Positions 17,438 to 26,375 of a stretch of DNA of 64,000 nucleotides are shown piece after piece. A program made the position numbers and the translations under genes. How positions within the stretch are numbered: position 1 is the first letter of the stretch; every line of letters starts with the position of its first letter. Under the pieces are notes generated by a model. The model worked only from the letters and a program-made list of their open reading frames with translations. It made no database searches and was not told where the DNA came from. Source of the stretch: Mangrovimonas sp. TPBH4 (GTDB taxonomy: Bacteria; Bacteroidota; Bacteroidia; Flavobacteriales; Flavobacteriaceae); assembly GCF_001280505.1 (NCBI RefSeq), contig NZ_LBIO01000028.1, positions 39,826-103,825 of the forward strand. The letters are read 5' to 3'.

Positions 17438-18584
17438 ATCCTAACATGTTATAGGCTTCTTCTATGTAAATTGAAATATCATCAGTAAAAGTGGCTACAG
17501 CCGATCCATTACCTTTTGAGTGTCCCAAGCGCACAATGATGATATTGTCATTTGGTTCTACAATAACGTACTGCCCAAGATGGCCTCGCATCATAAAAAA
17601 GTGCTTGTCCCCAACATCTTTGAGCCACCAACCATAACCATATTCAGGGCTTGCAGCAAATCTTGGGGTGATAGACTTCGCAATAAAAGCGGAATCCAAT
17701 ACTTGTTGGCCATTCCATTTGCCATGGTCTTTATAAAGTTTTCCCATTCGGGCAAAATCCTTGGCGTTGGAGGCGATACAACAATAGGCCTTAACTAAAT
17801 TATGGTCTTCGCTGTCTACTTGCCAAAGGGCTTGGTTTTCACAACCTAAAGGTTGCCAAAAACTTTCGGTGAGATAGTCGTACAGTTTCTTATTGGTGGC
17901 TCTTTCAATTACCATTGCCAACAATTGGGTATCGCCACTAGCATATTTATAAGCTTTTCCAGGTTCCTCGACCACTTTAAGACCTGTAATCACTTTTTCC
18001 AAATCATCATCAAAATAGGCGCGTGTGGTGATCGAGAAAGGCGAGTAGTAAGCTTCGTCCCAATTGGTTCCGGATGACATACTCGAGAGGTCTCCCACGG
18101 TAGTTTTTGCTGCCAATCCGTCGCAGAATTCTGGAACAAAATCGCAAACCGGTTGGTCTAAACTTTTAATGTGCCCTTCCATAATGGCCTTTCCCAACAT
18201 TGCCGATACATAACTTTTGGCCATAGAAAACGAATTACTTTGCGAGTTACTGTCAAAACCATCAAAGTAATCTTCAAACCAAATGCTATCATTTTTAATG
18301 ATCACATAAGCTACACTTCCATTTTCCTTATGGATGGTGCTTAGGAGTTCTGTGGCCTTTGCTGTGTTGTAATCTTTGTGGTTGGGCCAAGGTTGTGGCA
18401 AGCCGTGATCAATGACTTTATTGTCAAATTCTTTGTAATCGTTCAAATAAGCCGTAGTATGCCCATTTAAATAAATGGTGCGAAACGCTTTAATCAAATA
18501 ATCAGTGTCTGTGGCATATAATGCTATGACAAGGATACCAACTAATATAGCAGTCCATTTAAGGATATTTTTAAGGAATTTCAT
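17427..18584 (-). CDS. Serine hydrolase of the class C beta-lactamase / esterase family
   Basis: A 385-residue exported or membrane-anchored enzyme. A hydrophobic segment at residues 7-24 is followed by a beta-lactamase-fold domain. SMAK (in NSFSMAKSYV, near 144) supplies the nucleophile and lysine, and YKYASGD near 240 is the Tyr motif. The KTG box is replaced (RGHLGQ), as in esterases and peptidases of this family, so it is unlikely to be a true beta-lactamase. It lies in a reverse-strand operon and overlaps the exonuclease gene. Confidence 0.83.
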   Translation of the reverse strand: MKFLKNILKWTAILVGILVIALYATDTDYLIKAFRTIYLNGHTTAYLNDYKEFDNKVIDHGLPQPWPNHKDYNTAKATELLSTIHKENGSVAYVIIKNDSIWFEDYFDGFDSNSQSNSFSMAKSYVSAMLGKAIMEGHIKSLDQPVCDFVPEFCDGLAAKTTVGDLSSMSSGTNWDEAYYSPFSITTRAYFDDDLEKVITGLKVVEEPGKAYKYASGDTQLLAMVIERATNKKLYDYLTESFWQPLGCENQALWQVDSEDHNLVKAYCCIASNAKDFARMGKLYKDHGKWNGQQVLDSAFIAKSITPRFAASPEYGYGWWLKDVGDKHFFMMRGHLGQYVIVEPNDNIIIVRLGHSKGNGSAVATFTDDISIYIEEAYNMLGYDL

Positions 18585-18620
18585 GAGAATAGATTTAATA
18601 ACTAAATATATGCGTTTTTT

Positions 18621-19094
18621 TTAAAAAAGACGCTGTTGTTTGTATGGGCTTTCATGTTCCAAAAGCCATTGTTTTCGGTGTAGGCCTCCCGCATATCCGG
18701 TTAGGCTGCCATCGCTTCCTATAATTCTATGACAGGGAATAATGATCCAAATAGGGTTTTTGCCATTGGCGTTGGCAACGGCTCTTATAGCTTTGATATC
18801 TCCCAACTGTTTGGAAAGCTCTAAATACGAAGTGGTTGTGCCGTGAGGAATTTTGGCTAATTGATTCCAAACTTTCTTTTGGAATTCCGTGCCTTCTGGA
18901 TTTAGCTGAAGGGCGAATTGCTGGCGTTTGCCGTCAAAGTATTCCTGTAATTGATATACACAGTCTTCCAATACTTCAGGAATGATATCCGTTGGTGATT
19001 CTTCACTGTCTAAAACCGTAACGGAAGAAATACCATCTTGGTTTCCGGAAATTTTAGCATACCCTAGAGGAGTATTGATAATGCAGGTGTCCAT
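18621..19094 (-). CDS. ogt: Methylated-DNA--protein-cysteine methyltransferase
   Basis: A 157-residue suicide DNA repair enzyme that removes methyl groups from O6-methylguanine. The acceptor cysteine sits in IPCHRIIGSDG near residue 124, followed by LTGYAGGLHRKQWLLEHE, the standard C-terminal block. The N-terminal domain is short, as in Ogt proteins that lack the Ada regulator part. It starts five bases after the stop of the CNNM gene and belongs to the same operon. Confidence 0.95.
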   Translation of the reverse strand: MDTCIINTPLGYAKISGNQDGISSVTVLDSEESPTDIIPEVLEDCVYQLQEYFDGKRQQFALQLNPEGTEFQKKVWNQLAKIPHGTTTSYLELSKQLGDIKAIRAVANANGKNPIWIIIPCHRIIGSDGSLTGYAGGLHRKQWLLEHESPYKQQRLF

Positions 19095-19099
19095 AGCGG

Positions 19100-20173
19100 T
19101 TAATCTTCAATAAGACCGAGGCGTTTGGCACGGTCTTCCCAACTTTTTCTGGCCAACATTTGTAAATCGGCAATGTTGTCGCTTTCATCCATGATTTCAA
19201 GTCCCAAAAGGGTTTCAATCACATCTTCCATAGTGACCAAACCACTAATGGATCCATATTCGTCTACCACCAGAGCCATATGGTTTTTGCTTTCCACCAA
19301 GAGTTCAAAAAGTTTGGGAATAGGCATGTTGCGGTTAACGATAATAATGTCCCGTTTGATTTCCGAAAGAATTTTAGCCCCATGTCCAAAGGCCATTTCC
19401 CTAAACGCTTCGTCCTTCAATACCAAGCCTGTAATATTATCTGATTCGCCTGAATAGACTGGGATTCTGGAAAACCGAATATTGGAGTTTCTTTCAAAGA
19501 ATTCGGCAATGGTTTCACTTTCATTTTCAATTTTCATCACAGTCCGCGGGGTCATGATATCCTTGGCTTGAACGTCTTTAAAGGTCAATAGGTTTTTGAT
19601 AACCTTACTCTCCGATTCTAAAAAGACCCCTTCTTCTTCTGCTAAATTGGTCATGGCGTGGAAATCTTCACGACTCAACACGCTACCGTGATGTCCTTTA
19701 CCACCAATAAGTTTCGTGGTAAGTTGCAGTAGCCATAAAAGGCCTGTCCATTTTAAAGGAAAGATTAGGATTGTAAGGGCTTTGGCCGTAAAATTGGCCA
19801 ATTGTTTCCAATAGGTAGCACCAATGGTTTTGGGGATAATCTCAGAAACCACTAAAATTAAAAAGGTCATGATAGCTGAAACCACGCCTACCGTATTTAT
19901 TCCAAAAACTTCAATTTTAAAGGGTAATTTTTCAGCTTGAATCCCTACCATCATAGCTCCTAAAGTATGGGCGATAGTGTTGAGTGTCAAGATGGAAATA
20001 AGAGGTTTGTCGACGTCCTTTTTTAAATGCTCCAAAGTTTCTGCGTAGTGCTTCCCTTCCTGTTTTTTGATGTTAATAAAGGTTGGCGTAACACTCAACA
20101 AGACGGCTTCCAGAATGGAACATAAAAAAGAGAAGAAAATGGATATGGTAGCCCAAAAAATTAATGCGCTCAT
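19100..20173 (-). CDS. CNNM/DUF21 membrane protein with CBS domain pair
   Basis: A 357-residue member of the hemolysin-like/CNNM family, linked to divalent cation transport, chiefly magnesium. The DUF21 membrane domain covers residues 1-175 with about four helices. The CBS pair follows at about 200-325 (VQAKDIMTPRTVM, SRIPVYSG, LVVDEYGSISGLVTMEDVIETLLG). The C-terminal CorC/HlyC domain of longer members is absent. It is first in a five-gene reverse operon. Gliding protein GldE is of the same family, but no gldD is adjacent, so that name is not used. Confidence 0.85.
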   Translation of the reverse strand: MSALIFWATISIFFSFLCSILEAVLLSVTPTFINIKKQEGKHYAETLEHLKKDVDKPLISILTLNTIAHTLGAMMVGIQAEKLPFKIEVFGINTVGVVSAIMTFLILVVSEIIPKTIGATYWKQLANFTAKALTILIFPLKWTGLLWLLQLTTKLIGGKGHHGSVLSREDFHAMTNLAEEEGVFLESESKVIKNLLTFKDVQAKDIMTPRTVMKIENESETIAEFFERNSNIRFSRIPVYSGESDNITGLVLKDEAFREMAFGHGAKILSEIKRDIIIVNRNMPIPKLFELLVESKNHMALVVDEYGSISGLVTMEDVIETLLGLEIMDESDNIADLQMLARKSWEDRAKRLGLIED

Positions 20174-20191
20174 AAAATGGCTTTCGTTTTA

Positions 20192-20263
20192 CTCGAATTT
20201 CGAGATGAAAATACTCCGAGACGGGTCTCGAATACAAACTTTGTTTATCAAACCCTCGAATAC
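20192..20263. repeat. Cluster of TCGA-centred palindromes
   Basis: The 260-base gap upstream of the CNNM gene holds CTCGA-ATT-TCGAG (20192-20204), CGAGAC-GG-GTCTCG (20217-20230) and two direct copies of CTCGAATAC (20227-20235 and 20255-20263). They could form hairpins or bind a regulator. No family is recognised. Confidence 0.45.
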
Positions 20264-20365
20264 TTTTTCAAGGTAGTTCACTAATTTACGAAATCCATTG
20301 AGTTATGCATATAAATTCTGAATTTGAATCTTGACTTTAGTTTTGTGATCTGGAAAGGGAATGGC

Positions 20366-20414
20366 CAAAAAAAGAGCCTTATTCGTATTAAATGATTGAA
20401 TAAGACTCTTTTGG
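20366..20414 (-). terminator. Terminator of hemB
   Basis: AAAAGAG-C-CTTATTC pairs with GAATAAG-A-CTCTTTT around a loop of about 13 bases, with T-runs on the reverse strand. It lies 20 bases after the hemB stop. Confidence 0.7.
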
Positions 20415-20433
20415 TTTTTTTTGGGAGAAAAGA

Positions 20434-21426
20434 TTAGCTATTTAAAATCTTCACCACATCCTTGGCAAAATAGGAAGCGATAATGTCGGCGCCAGCGCGT
20501 TTGATGGCGGTAACCTGTTCCATCATCACGGCGTCGTGGTCCAACCAGCCTTTTTCGGCGGCGGCTTTTACCATGGCGTATTCACCCGAAACTTGATACA
20601 CCGCGACAGGCACATCGACTTCATTTTTAATTTCGCGAACAATGTCCAAATAGCACAAGCCTGGTTTAACCATTACGATATCTGCACCTTCATCGATGTC
20701 CATTTCGGTTTCGCGTATGGCTTCAAAGCGGTTGGCGTAATCCATTTGGTAAGATTTTTTGTCCTTTGGAATATCTATCATGTCCACTGGAGCGGAGTCT
20801 AAGGCATCCCTAAAAGGGCCATAAAAGGCCGAGGCATATTTCGCTGAATAGCTCATGATGCCTGTATTGGAATAGCCTTCGTCCTCCAAAGCTTCCCTAA
20901 TGGAAAGGATCCGACCATCCATCATGTCGCTTGGAGCGACAAAGTTTGCGCCAGCCTCGGCATGCGAAAGGCTCATTTCGGTAAGGATCTCTACCGTGTC
21001 ATCATTCAGAATCAAACCATTTTCAACAATTCCATCATGCCCAAAAGAAGAATAGGGGTCCAAAGCCACATCGGTCATCACCAACATGTCCGGACAGGCA
21101 TTTTTTACGGTTTTCACGGCGCGTTGCATCAGTCCGTTTGGGTTGATGGCTTCCGTACCTTTGTTGTCTTTTAGATTGTCAGGCACTTTTACAAACAATA
21201 ACACCGATTTCAATCCAAGTTTCCACAACTCTTTCACTTCGTTTTCCAAAAGGTCCAAGCTGTATCTAAAATAGTTGGGCATGGAAGGGATTTCTTCTTT
21301 CACGTTTTTGCCTTCCACGACAAACAATGGCACTAGAAAATCGTTGGGGGTAATTATGGTTTCACGAACCAAAGAGCGAATGGCTTCATTGGTGCGCAGT
21401 CTTCTATTTCGTCTTAATGGGTACAT
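20434..21426 (-). CDS. hemB: Porphobilinogen synthase (5-aminolevulinate dehydratase)
   Basis: A 330-residue TIM-barrel enzyme that joins two 5-aminolevulinate molecules to porphobilinogen, the second committed haem step. The Schiff-base lysines lie in YSAKYASAFYGPFRD and VMVKPGLCYLDI. The metal segment reads DVALDPYSSFGHDG, without the cysteines of zinc enzymes, so this is a magnesium-type HemB. It is monocistronic and separated from the other haem genes by two to three other genes. A TAAATTTG -7 element lies 24 bases upstream. Confidence 0.97.
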   Translation of the reverse strand: MYPLRRNRRLRTNEAIRSLVRETIITPNDFLVPLFVVEGKNVKEEIPSMPNYFRYSLDLLENEVKELWKLGLKSVLLFVKVPDNLKDNKGTEAINPNGLMQRAVKTVKNACPDMLVMTDVALDPYSSFGHDGIVENGLILNDDTVEILTEMSLSHAEAGANFVAPSDMMDGRILSIREALEDEGYSNTGIMSYSAKYASAFYGPFRDALDSAPVDMIDIPKDKKSYQMDYANRFEAIRETEMDIDEGADIVMVKPGLCYLDIVREIKNEVDVPVAVYQVSGEYAMVKAAAEKGWLDHDAVMMEQVTAIKRAGADIIASYFAKDVVKILNS

Positions 21427-21449
21427 TATTATTTACTTAAATTACGTCA

Positions 21450-21457
21450 CAAATTTA
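21450..21457 (-). promoter_or_regulatory. -7 promoter element for hemB
   Basis: Reverse-strand TAAATTTG fits TAnnTTTG and lies 24 bases upstream of the hemB start. No -33 TTG is apparent. Confidence 0.4.
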
Positions 21458-21472
21458 ATGATTAAAAAAGTA

Positions 21473-21503
21473 TTGTAGATTCTTACATGTTAATATATCT
21501 TCG
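21473..21503 (+). promoter_or_regulatory. Promoter of the 21535 gene
   Basis: TTG (21473-21475), a 20-base spacer and TATCTTCG (21496-21503) follow the Bacteroidota pattern with one mismatch. Transcription would begin near 21510, so the start codon must be the ATG at 21535 and not an earlier one. Confidence 0.55.
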
Positions 21504-21534
21504 CTCACTTTACAACCAATTAACTATTTTATTT

Positions 21535-23043
21535 ATGATTAAAAAAACAATTGCCCCGTTGTTATTATTAGGAGGGCTGTTATGCCAAGCACAGGTAAGT
21601 ACTGTTGAATTTGCTTTAAACAAAAATCAAAAGGTGGCCAATAATTACATTACAGATGATGGGTATTCTTCTTTTGTAATTTTTGATAGAAATGCAAAAG
21701 CTGACAATCTTGAGATTTGCACTTACGACAAAAATCTAGAGTTGATATATAAAAGAAAGTTTGATACAGAGTTTATGGATAATTCTCAGTTTTTTGGAGC
21801 AGGTAAAATACGACCTATAAAGTTTTATAGTAGTTTGATGGCTGAAAGTGGAGAATGTTTTTATTCAAATGAGGATAAAATTTTGTTGGATAAAAATGGA
21901 AATAGCATTGACTATGGATTTAAGATTGATACAAGAAGGCCTTTCGATTTAGAGGGAAGTAACAGTCAATTTATAACATTAAATCAATTTGTAACTAAAG
22001 AAAATACTTGTTGGTTCGGTGTTAAAGTAGTTGACAAGGATAAAAAAACTAAGGAGAGAGGTTATTATTTTATTAGAAAGAGTAATAGCAATGAGTCTGA
22101 TAGAGATTTTCAATTTCCAATTAATGTTTATACTGGCGAGGAAAATAGAACTAATCTTAGATTAGCGGGGTTTAATGATGAAGTGTTTTATACGGTAAGT
22201 AAGGATTTGAATAAGGGCCGAACTGAAAATACATATCATCTAGTAGGAATTAATTATGATGGGATTAAAGTGCTTGAAACTACAGTTCCAGTATCTTTAG
22301 ACGGTAAATTTTTTATGGCTTCTAATAATGGAGGTGGAGATATGAGGGTTAACTCATCTTATTCTTTTCATCATGATATGAGTACGACTACCCATATGTT
22401 AAATCATGAATCTACTGGGAATATCTATTTAGATTTTGACAACCAGGCTTTCTATATATATGGATTATATACTGACTATAAGGATGATGATTTTTACAAT
22501 GCAAGATTTGGTGGGTTTTATGTCTACAAATATGATTTTGATGGGGAGTCAATTTGGAAATTACAAGAAGCCATTGATGATAAAAATGATTTTAATAAAG
22601 CTGCGGTAGCGGCTTTTATGGAAATGGAGTTTTATGAGGAGATTAATGGGAGTATTGGGATTTCCGTCAGTAAATGGAATACTATGAAGTTTTCTCATAT
22701 GTTTGTGATAGACACTAAAGATGGGCATATTGTAAAATCAGATAAGATTGACTTCAAGGTTGATAAGGCGTTTCATCAGGGATATAAAAAGGGGGTTAAA
22801 AAGGATAATGCTCTAGTTGCTGGGATTTCTATGAAAGATAATTATGGGGATAATTTATTGGATTTTGAAACAATTTTTGCGGCTTATGTAAATACAGGGT
22901 TGAAAGACTATTTGCAGACAAAAAAAGATGAAGAATTGAGGTTTAATTCCAGAATTACATCGGAGGGAATTTATCTTATTGAAGAAAATCTTGAGGATAA
23001 AATTTATAAGCTTATGAAGTTTGAGTGGGAACAAGCTTTCTAG
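21535..23043 (+). CDS. Secreted protein of unknown function
   Basis: A 502-residue protein with a signal peptide (MIKKTIAPLLLLGGLLCQAQ, cleaved after AQA or QAQ). The mature part has repeated beta-strand stretches of the form DGYSSFVIFD and YKYDFDGESIWK, as in beta-propeller or WD-like exported proteins, but no domain is recognised with confidence. It contains no T9SS sorting tail and no lipobox, so it is probably periplasmic. Its codon use looks more AT-rich than that of the haem genes around it. It stands alone between hemB and a convergent gene. Confidence 0.65.
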   Translation: MIKKTIAPLLLLGGLLCQAQVSTVEFALNKNQKVANNYITDDGYSSFVIFDRNAKADNLEICTYDKNLELIYKRKFDTEFMDNSQFFGAGKIRPIKFYSSLMAESGECFYSNEDKILLDKNGNSIDYGFKIDTRRPFDLEGSNSQFITLNQFVTKENTCWFGVKVVDKDKKTKERGYYFIRKSNSNESDRDFQFPINVYTGEENRTNLRLAGFNDEVFYTVSKDLNKGRTENTYHLVGINYDGIKVLETTVPVSLDGKFFMASNNGGGDMRVNSSYSFHHDMSTTTHMLNHESTGNIYLDFDNQAFYIYGLYTDYKDDDFYNARFGGFYVYKYDFDGESIWKLQEAIDDKNDFNKAAVAAFMEMEFYEEINGSIGISVSKWNTMKFSHMFVIDTKDGHIVKSDKIDFKVDKAFHQGYKKGVKKDNALVAGISMKDNYGDNLLDFETIFAAYVNTGLKDYLQTKKDEELRFNSRITSEGIYLIEENLEDKIYKLMKFEWEQAF

Positions 23044-23075
23044 TTCCATTAAAAAGAAATCTTGAGATAATATTA

Positions 23076-23106
23076 AATAGCCCTTTTGATTAAGGGCTAT
23101 TTTTTT
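23076..23106. terminator. Shared convergent terminator
   Basis: AAATAGCCCTT pairs with AAGGGCTATTT around a short loop with a T-run on the forward strand and A-run before it, so it can serve both directions. The reverse-strand gene's stop codon (23097-23099) lies inside the hairpin. Confidence 0.8.
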
Positions 23107-24146
23107 GCTTTTAGTTTTTCATTCATCTTGTTCTGCATGTTGTCAGCAAATCCTACTAGAGATTTAGGTGCTCTAAAGCGATAGCCTACAAATATTTGGA
23201 AATATGGGATGTTATCTGCCGCACGTGATGAGCTATCGGCAGAATGGTTCAGAATTAAATAACTATAATGAGCGCCTAAATAAAGGTTGTCAATATCGTA
23301 GGTGGCGGCGGCCCTGAAGTTCAATTCGGTCAATAAAGAGTTTAAGGCATCTTCTCCTTCAGATTTTGAGTGGTTTAATCCAATCCCGGCAGACACACCA
23401 CCTGACAGAAGAAGGTTATTTGTGGGAACATAATTGTAATAATAGGAGGGCGCAAAAGCAATATCAAAGGAATAGTAACTGAAATCAATATAGTCGCCAG
23501 TTTCATTGCTATTGCCTTCCAAATTGAATTTTGAATAATAATAGATAATTCTAGGAATGAAACTCCCGGTGCTTTTCAGTTGTTTTTCGTCCTGTGAGGT
23601 AATGGCTCTAAACGAAAAATTCTCATTCCAAATGTAAGATGTCGCGCCTCCAATTTTAAAGTTTTTTGAATGTGGTAAGTAAACAGAAATGTCGTCACTA
23701 TTATTAAACTTCAAGTAAAATCCTTTTTCCTTGAAGAGTTCAAAGGTTTGCATGAAATGATCTCCAAAAAAGGTTCTAAAACTTAAGGTGAACAGTTTGG
23801 AGTCTTCATTGTCCTTATTGGTTCCCATAAAATCGGGCGCAAAAGAGTAGGAGCCGGAAATACCTCGAAAAGAAACAGAAGCTCCAATCCTGTTTTGTTT
23901 GTTGGGTTCGAGATTGAAGAAATCATCCGAGTTACGATCTTTGATTTTTAAATCGTTGGAGGTGTTTACATAAAAAGCACGTGCCGTAATCCTATTGGGG
24001 TAGGAGGCCTTGTATTCCGAAGCCTCTTTGTAAATAATGTTTGTGGCCGTGGTGTCCTGAACAATTTCTTCATGAGTAATTTGGGCCCAAACAGAGGCTC
24101 CTGTAAGACCTATTAAAAGGTTAAGTATACCTAATTTTAAACCCAT
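23097..24146 (-). CDS. DUF4421-like exported protein
   Basis: A 349-residue protein with an N-terminal signal (MGLKLGILNLLIGLTGASVWAQ). The remainder alternates in the manner of an outer-membrane beta-barrel (ITARAFYVNTSNDLKI, RIGASVSFRGISGSYSF, LYLGAHYSYLIL). The layout agrees with the DUF4421 family of Bacteroidota, whose function is unknown. It overlaps hemF by 10 bases and ends the hemA-hemCD-hemE operon, but nothing in it suggests a haem role. Confidence 0.65.
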   Translation of the reverse strand: MGLKLGILNLLIGLTGASVWAQITHEEIVQDTTATNIIYKEASEYKASYPNRITARAFYVNTSNDLKIKDRNSDDFFNLEPNKQNRIGASVSFRGISGSYSFAPDFMGTNKDNEDSKLFTLSFRTFFGDHFMQTFELFKEKGFYLKFNNSDDISVYLPHSKNFKIGGATSYIWNENFSFRAITSQDEKQLKSTGSFIPRIIYYYSKFNLEGNSNETGDYIDFSYYSFDIAFAPSYYYNYVPTNNLLLSGGVSAGIGLNHSKSEGEDALNSLLTELNFRAAATYDIDNLYLGAHYSYLILNHSADSSSRAADNIPYFQIFVGYRFRAPKSLVGFADNMQNKMNEKLKAKK

Positions 24147-25039
24147 GTTTTTGGTTGTTTTAAAACGGAGAGCAATGCTGCTTCCGGGCTGCCCTCTTCT
24201 GGATGGTGATCATATACCCATTGTACATGGGGAGGTAAGCTCATCAAAATACTTTCTATACGGCCGTTGGTTCGCAATCCAAACAAAGTGCCTTTGTCAT
24301 GTACCAAATTAAATTCTACATAACGACCACGACGTATTTCTTGCCATGTTCTATTGGCATCGGTGTAAGGAAGGTCCTTTCGTTTTTCAACAATTGGCAC
24401 ATAGGCTTCCAAAAAGCTGTTGCCTACTTCTGTGACAAAATTGTACCAATCTTCCATGCTCATCTCATCAGTGGCTTTGCAGTAGTCAAAGAACAAACCG
24501 CCAACGCCTCTGGCTTCATTGCGGTGGCTGTTCCAGAAGTACTTATCGCATTTTGTTTTATATTCTTGGTAGAAGTCTGGATGGTGTTTGTCACAGGCTG
24601 TTTTACAAGTATTATGAAAGTGAATGGCATCTTCTTCAAATAAGTAATACGGCGTTAAATCCTGTCCGCCTCCAAACCATTGGTCTACTATTTCGTCTTG
24701 TTCATTGTACATTTCAAAGTAGCGCCAATTGGCATGCACGGTTGGCACCATTGGACTTTTTGGATGTAATACCAAACTAAGGCCACAGGCAAAAAAGTTG
24801 GCATCCTTTACACCAAAATAGTTTTGCATGCTTTCTGGAAGTTTACCGTGAACCGCTGAAATATTCACACCGCCTTTTTCAAAAACATTACCGTTTTCAA
24901 TGACTCTGGTTCTTCCGCCACCGCCTTCGGGGCGTTCCCAAAGATCTTGACGAAACTTGGCTTTGCCATCAATGGTTTCCAAAGTTGAGGTGATGCTGTC
25001 CTGAAGGTTTTGTATGTATGCGTAAAATTTATCTTTCAT
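24137..25039 (-). CDS. hemF: Coproporphyrinogen III oxidase, oxygen-dependent
   Basis: A 300-residue enzyme that converts coproporphyrinogen III to protoporphyrinogen IX with molecular oxygen. Family hallmarks are GGGGRTRVIENGNVFEKGGVN near residue 40, MVPTVHANWRYFE, WFGGGQDLTPYY and RGRYVEFNLVHDKGT. It overlaps the acetyltransferase gene upstream by 11 bases and the DUF4421 gene downstream by 10. The presence of the oxygen-using form points to an aerobic host. Confidence 0.97.
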   Translation of the reverse strand: MKDKFYAYIQNLQDSITSTLETIDGKAKFRQDLWERPEGGGGRTRVIENGNVFEKGGVNISAVHGKLPESMQNYFGVKDANFFACGLSLVLHPKSPMVPTVHANWRYFEMYNEQDEIVDQWFGGGQDLTPYYLFEEDAIHFHNTCKTACDKHHPDFYQEYKTKCDKYFWNSHRNEARGVGGLFFDYCKATDEMSMEDWYNFVTEVGNSFLEAYVPIVEKRKDLPYTDANRTWQEIRRGRYVEFNLVHDKGTLFGLRTNGRIESILMSLPPHVQWVYDHHPEEGSPEAALLSVLKQPKTWV

Positions 25040-25568
25040 TATGTATTTGGTAAAGTTCCATATCCAGCGGTCCCTTTGCGGTGGATATATAATCGTTTTC
25101 TAATGTTTTTGCCCATGAAAACCCACATCTTTTGGCGACATTAACACTAGGCGTGTTGCTTTGGTGAACCAAGATGTTTAAGGTTTGAAGCCCAATTGTA
25201 TCAAAGGCAAATTCTATACAGACTTTTAGGGCTTTGGCCATCCATCCATTGCCGGTGTAATTTTTTCCAAGGCAATAGGCAAATTCCCCTTCCTTTTGGT
25301 TCCAGTTGAGGTTTTTAAGAATGATTAAACCTGCAACTTTAGAGGTTTCCAAGTCTTTAATGGCAAAGGTGTATTCTGTTTGATTTTCTATGGCTTGCCT
25401 TTGTTGGGAAATATAGTCTTTAGAAGCGTCTTCCGAAATATTCTGCGCTAAGGTTTTGGGTAGATACAACTGAAAGCGCCTCCCGTTGGTAATCATCAAC
25501 TGGCTTAAGCTAGAAGCGTCTTCGGGTTTCAAAGTAGCCAATTCAAATGTGTCTTTTACCAAAACCAT
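25029..25568 (-). CDS. GNAT acetyltransferase (RimJ/RimL-like)
   Basis: A 179-residue N-acetyltransferase. The acetyl-CoA-binding core reads EFAYCLGKNYTGNGWMAKAL, followed by the RimJ/L block LQTLNILVHQSNTPSVNVAKRCGF. The acceptor could be a protein N-terminus or a small amine and cannot be predicted. It begins on the base next to the stop of the EI24 gene and overlaps hemF, so it is embedded in the haem operon without an evident link to haem. Confidence 0.85.
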   Translation of the reverse strand: MVLVKDTFELATLKPEDASSLSQLMITNGRRFQLYLPKTLAQNISEDASKDYISQQRQAIENQTEYTFAIKDLETSKVAGLIILKNLNWNQKEGEFAYCLGKNYTGNGWMAKALKVCIEFAFDTIGLQTLNILVHQSNTPSVNVAKRCGFSWAKTLENDYISTAKGPLDMELYQIHNER

Positions 25569-26327
25569 TTATTGTACGTTTTCTTTTGAATTATTCAGCT
25601 CCAAAAGTCTGACGGTTTCTTTGGAAGCTGCTGTGACTGAAAGTGGTAACACGATCATTAAGCCTAAAATAGGAATTAAAAGGCAAAGTAAAAACACAAT
25701 TCCGTTTCCAATTGCGGTGCCTTTGTTCTTCTTTACAAATTGTATGCTTTCTCTGTAGTTGAAATGACGCTCCAAAGTGTAGTCCATATTTCCAAAACCG
25801 GCATAATAGGCCTGGATTAAGAAGAGCAACACAGAGGATGCAATGCCAATAACAGGAATAAAACCTATTAAGAGCACTGGGATGGTAAGTTTGAGTTCTT
25901 TAAAAAGGTTACGCAAGTTGATTTTAATACCTCGCGATAATTGCGAACCGAAAGAACTTTTGTTATTCCTTGGTAAAGGGCTGTTGGTTAAATGAGCTTC
26001 AATCCGTTCGGAAACAGGGCTCATAAAGGGGGCCGAAAGGGCCATGACAATATGTTTGTAGAGCAATAGGCCGATGGCAACAATCGCCAAGCCAATGAAG
26101 ATTTCAGATAGATTTCTTAGCCAGGAAGTGGAATTCCAACTAGGGAAAATGCTCAGGATGTAGTCGAAAATATTATCTGAAAAGCCATAAGCGGTCAAAC
26201 CAATGCTAATAGCAGTCAAAAGACTGATGACAATTGGGATTGCAAAATATTTCCAAAGCCCAAGTTTTGAGATTAGAGCAAAGGCTCCAAAATAGGCTTG
26301 TATGGCTTTGAAAATATTTTTTAGCAT
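25569..26327 (-). CDS. EI24-domain membrane protein
   Basis: A 252-residue integral membrane protein with about five hydrophobic segments (near residues 25-50, 75-98, 145-170, 205-230). PFMSPVSERIEAHL and the GFGNMDYTLERHF segment are typical of the EI24 family, which includes the sulphate transporter CysZ. Here the substrate is unknown. It lies between hemE (48 bases upstream) and the acetyltransferase gene, in the same direction. Confidence 0.8.
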   Translation of the reverse strand: MLKNIFKAIQAYFGAFALISKLGLWKYFAIPIVISLLTAISIGLTAYGFSDNIFDYILSIFPSWNSTSWLRNLSEIFIGLAIVAIGLLLYKHIVMALSAPFMSPVSERIEAHLTNSPLPRNNKSSFGSQLSRGIKINLRNLFKELKLTIPVLLIGFIPVIGIASSVLLFLIQAYYAGFGNMDYTLERHFNYRESIQFVKKNKGTAIGNGIVFLLCLLIPILGLMIVLPLSVTAASKETVRLLELNNSKENVQ

Positions 26328-26375
26328 CTATAAGTTGGTTCCTGTGCCAATTGAATTGGCAAGGTTTTTAAAGAT

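Noticed and set aside
17427..18584. A beta-lactamase resistance gene
   Set aside because: The KTG box is not kept and the YAS motif differs from true class C enzymes, so a general serine hydrolase is more likely.
19100..20173. Naming the CNNM/CBS gene gldE
   Set aside because: GldE belongs to this family but is longer, carries a CorC/HlyC domain and lies beside gldD, which is absent here.
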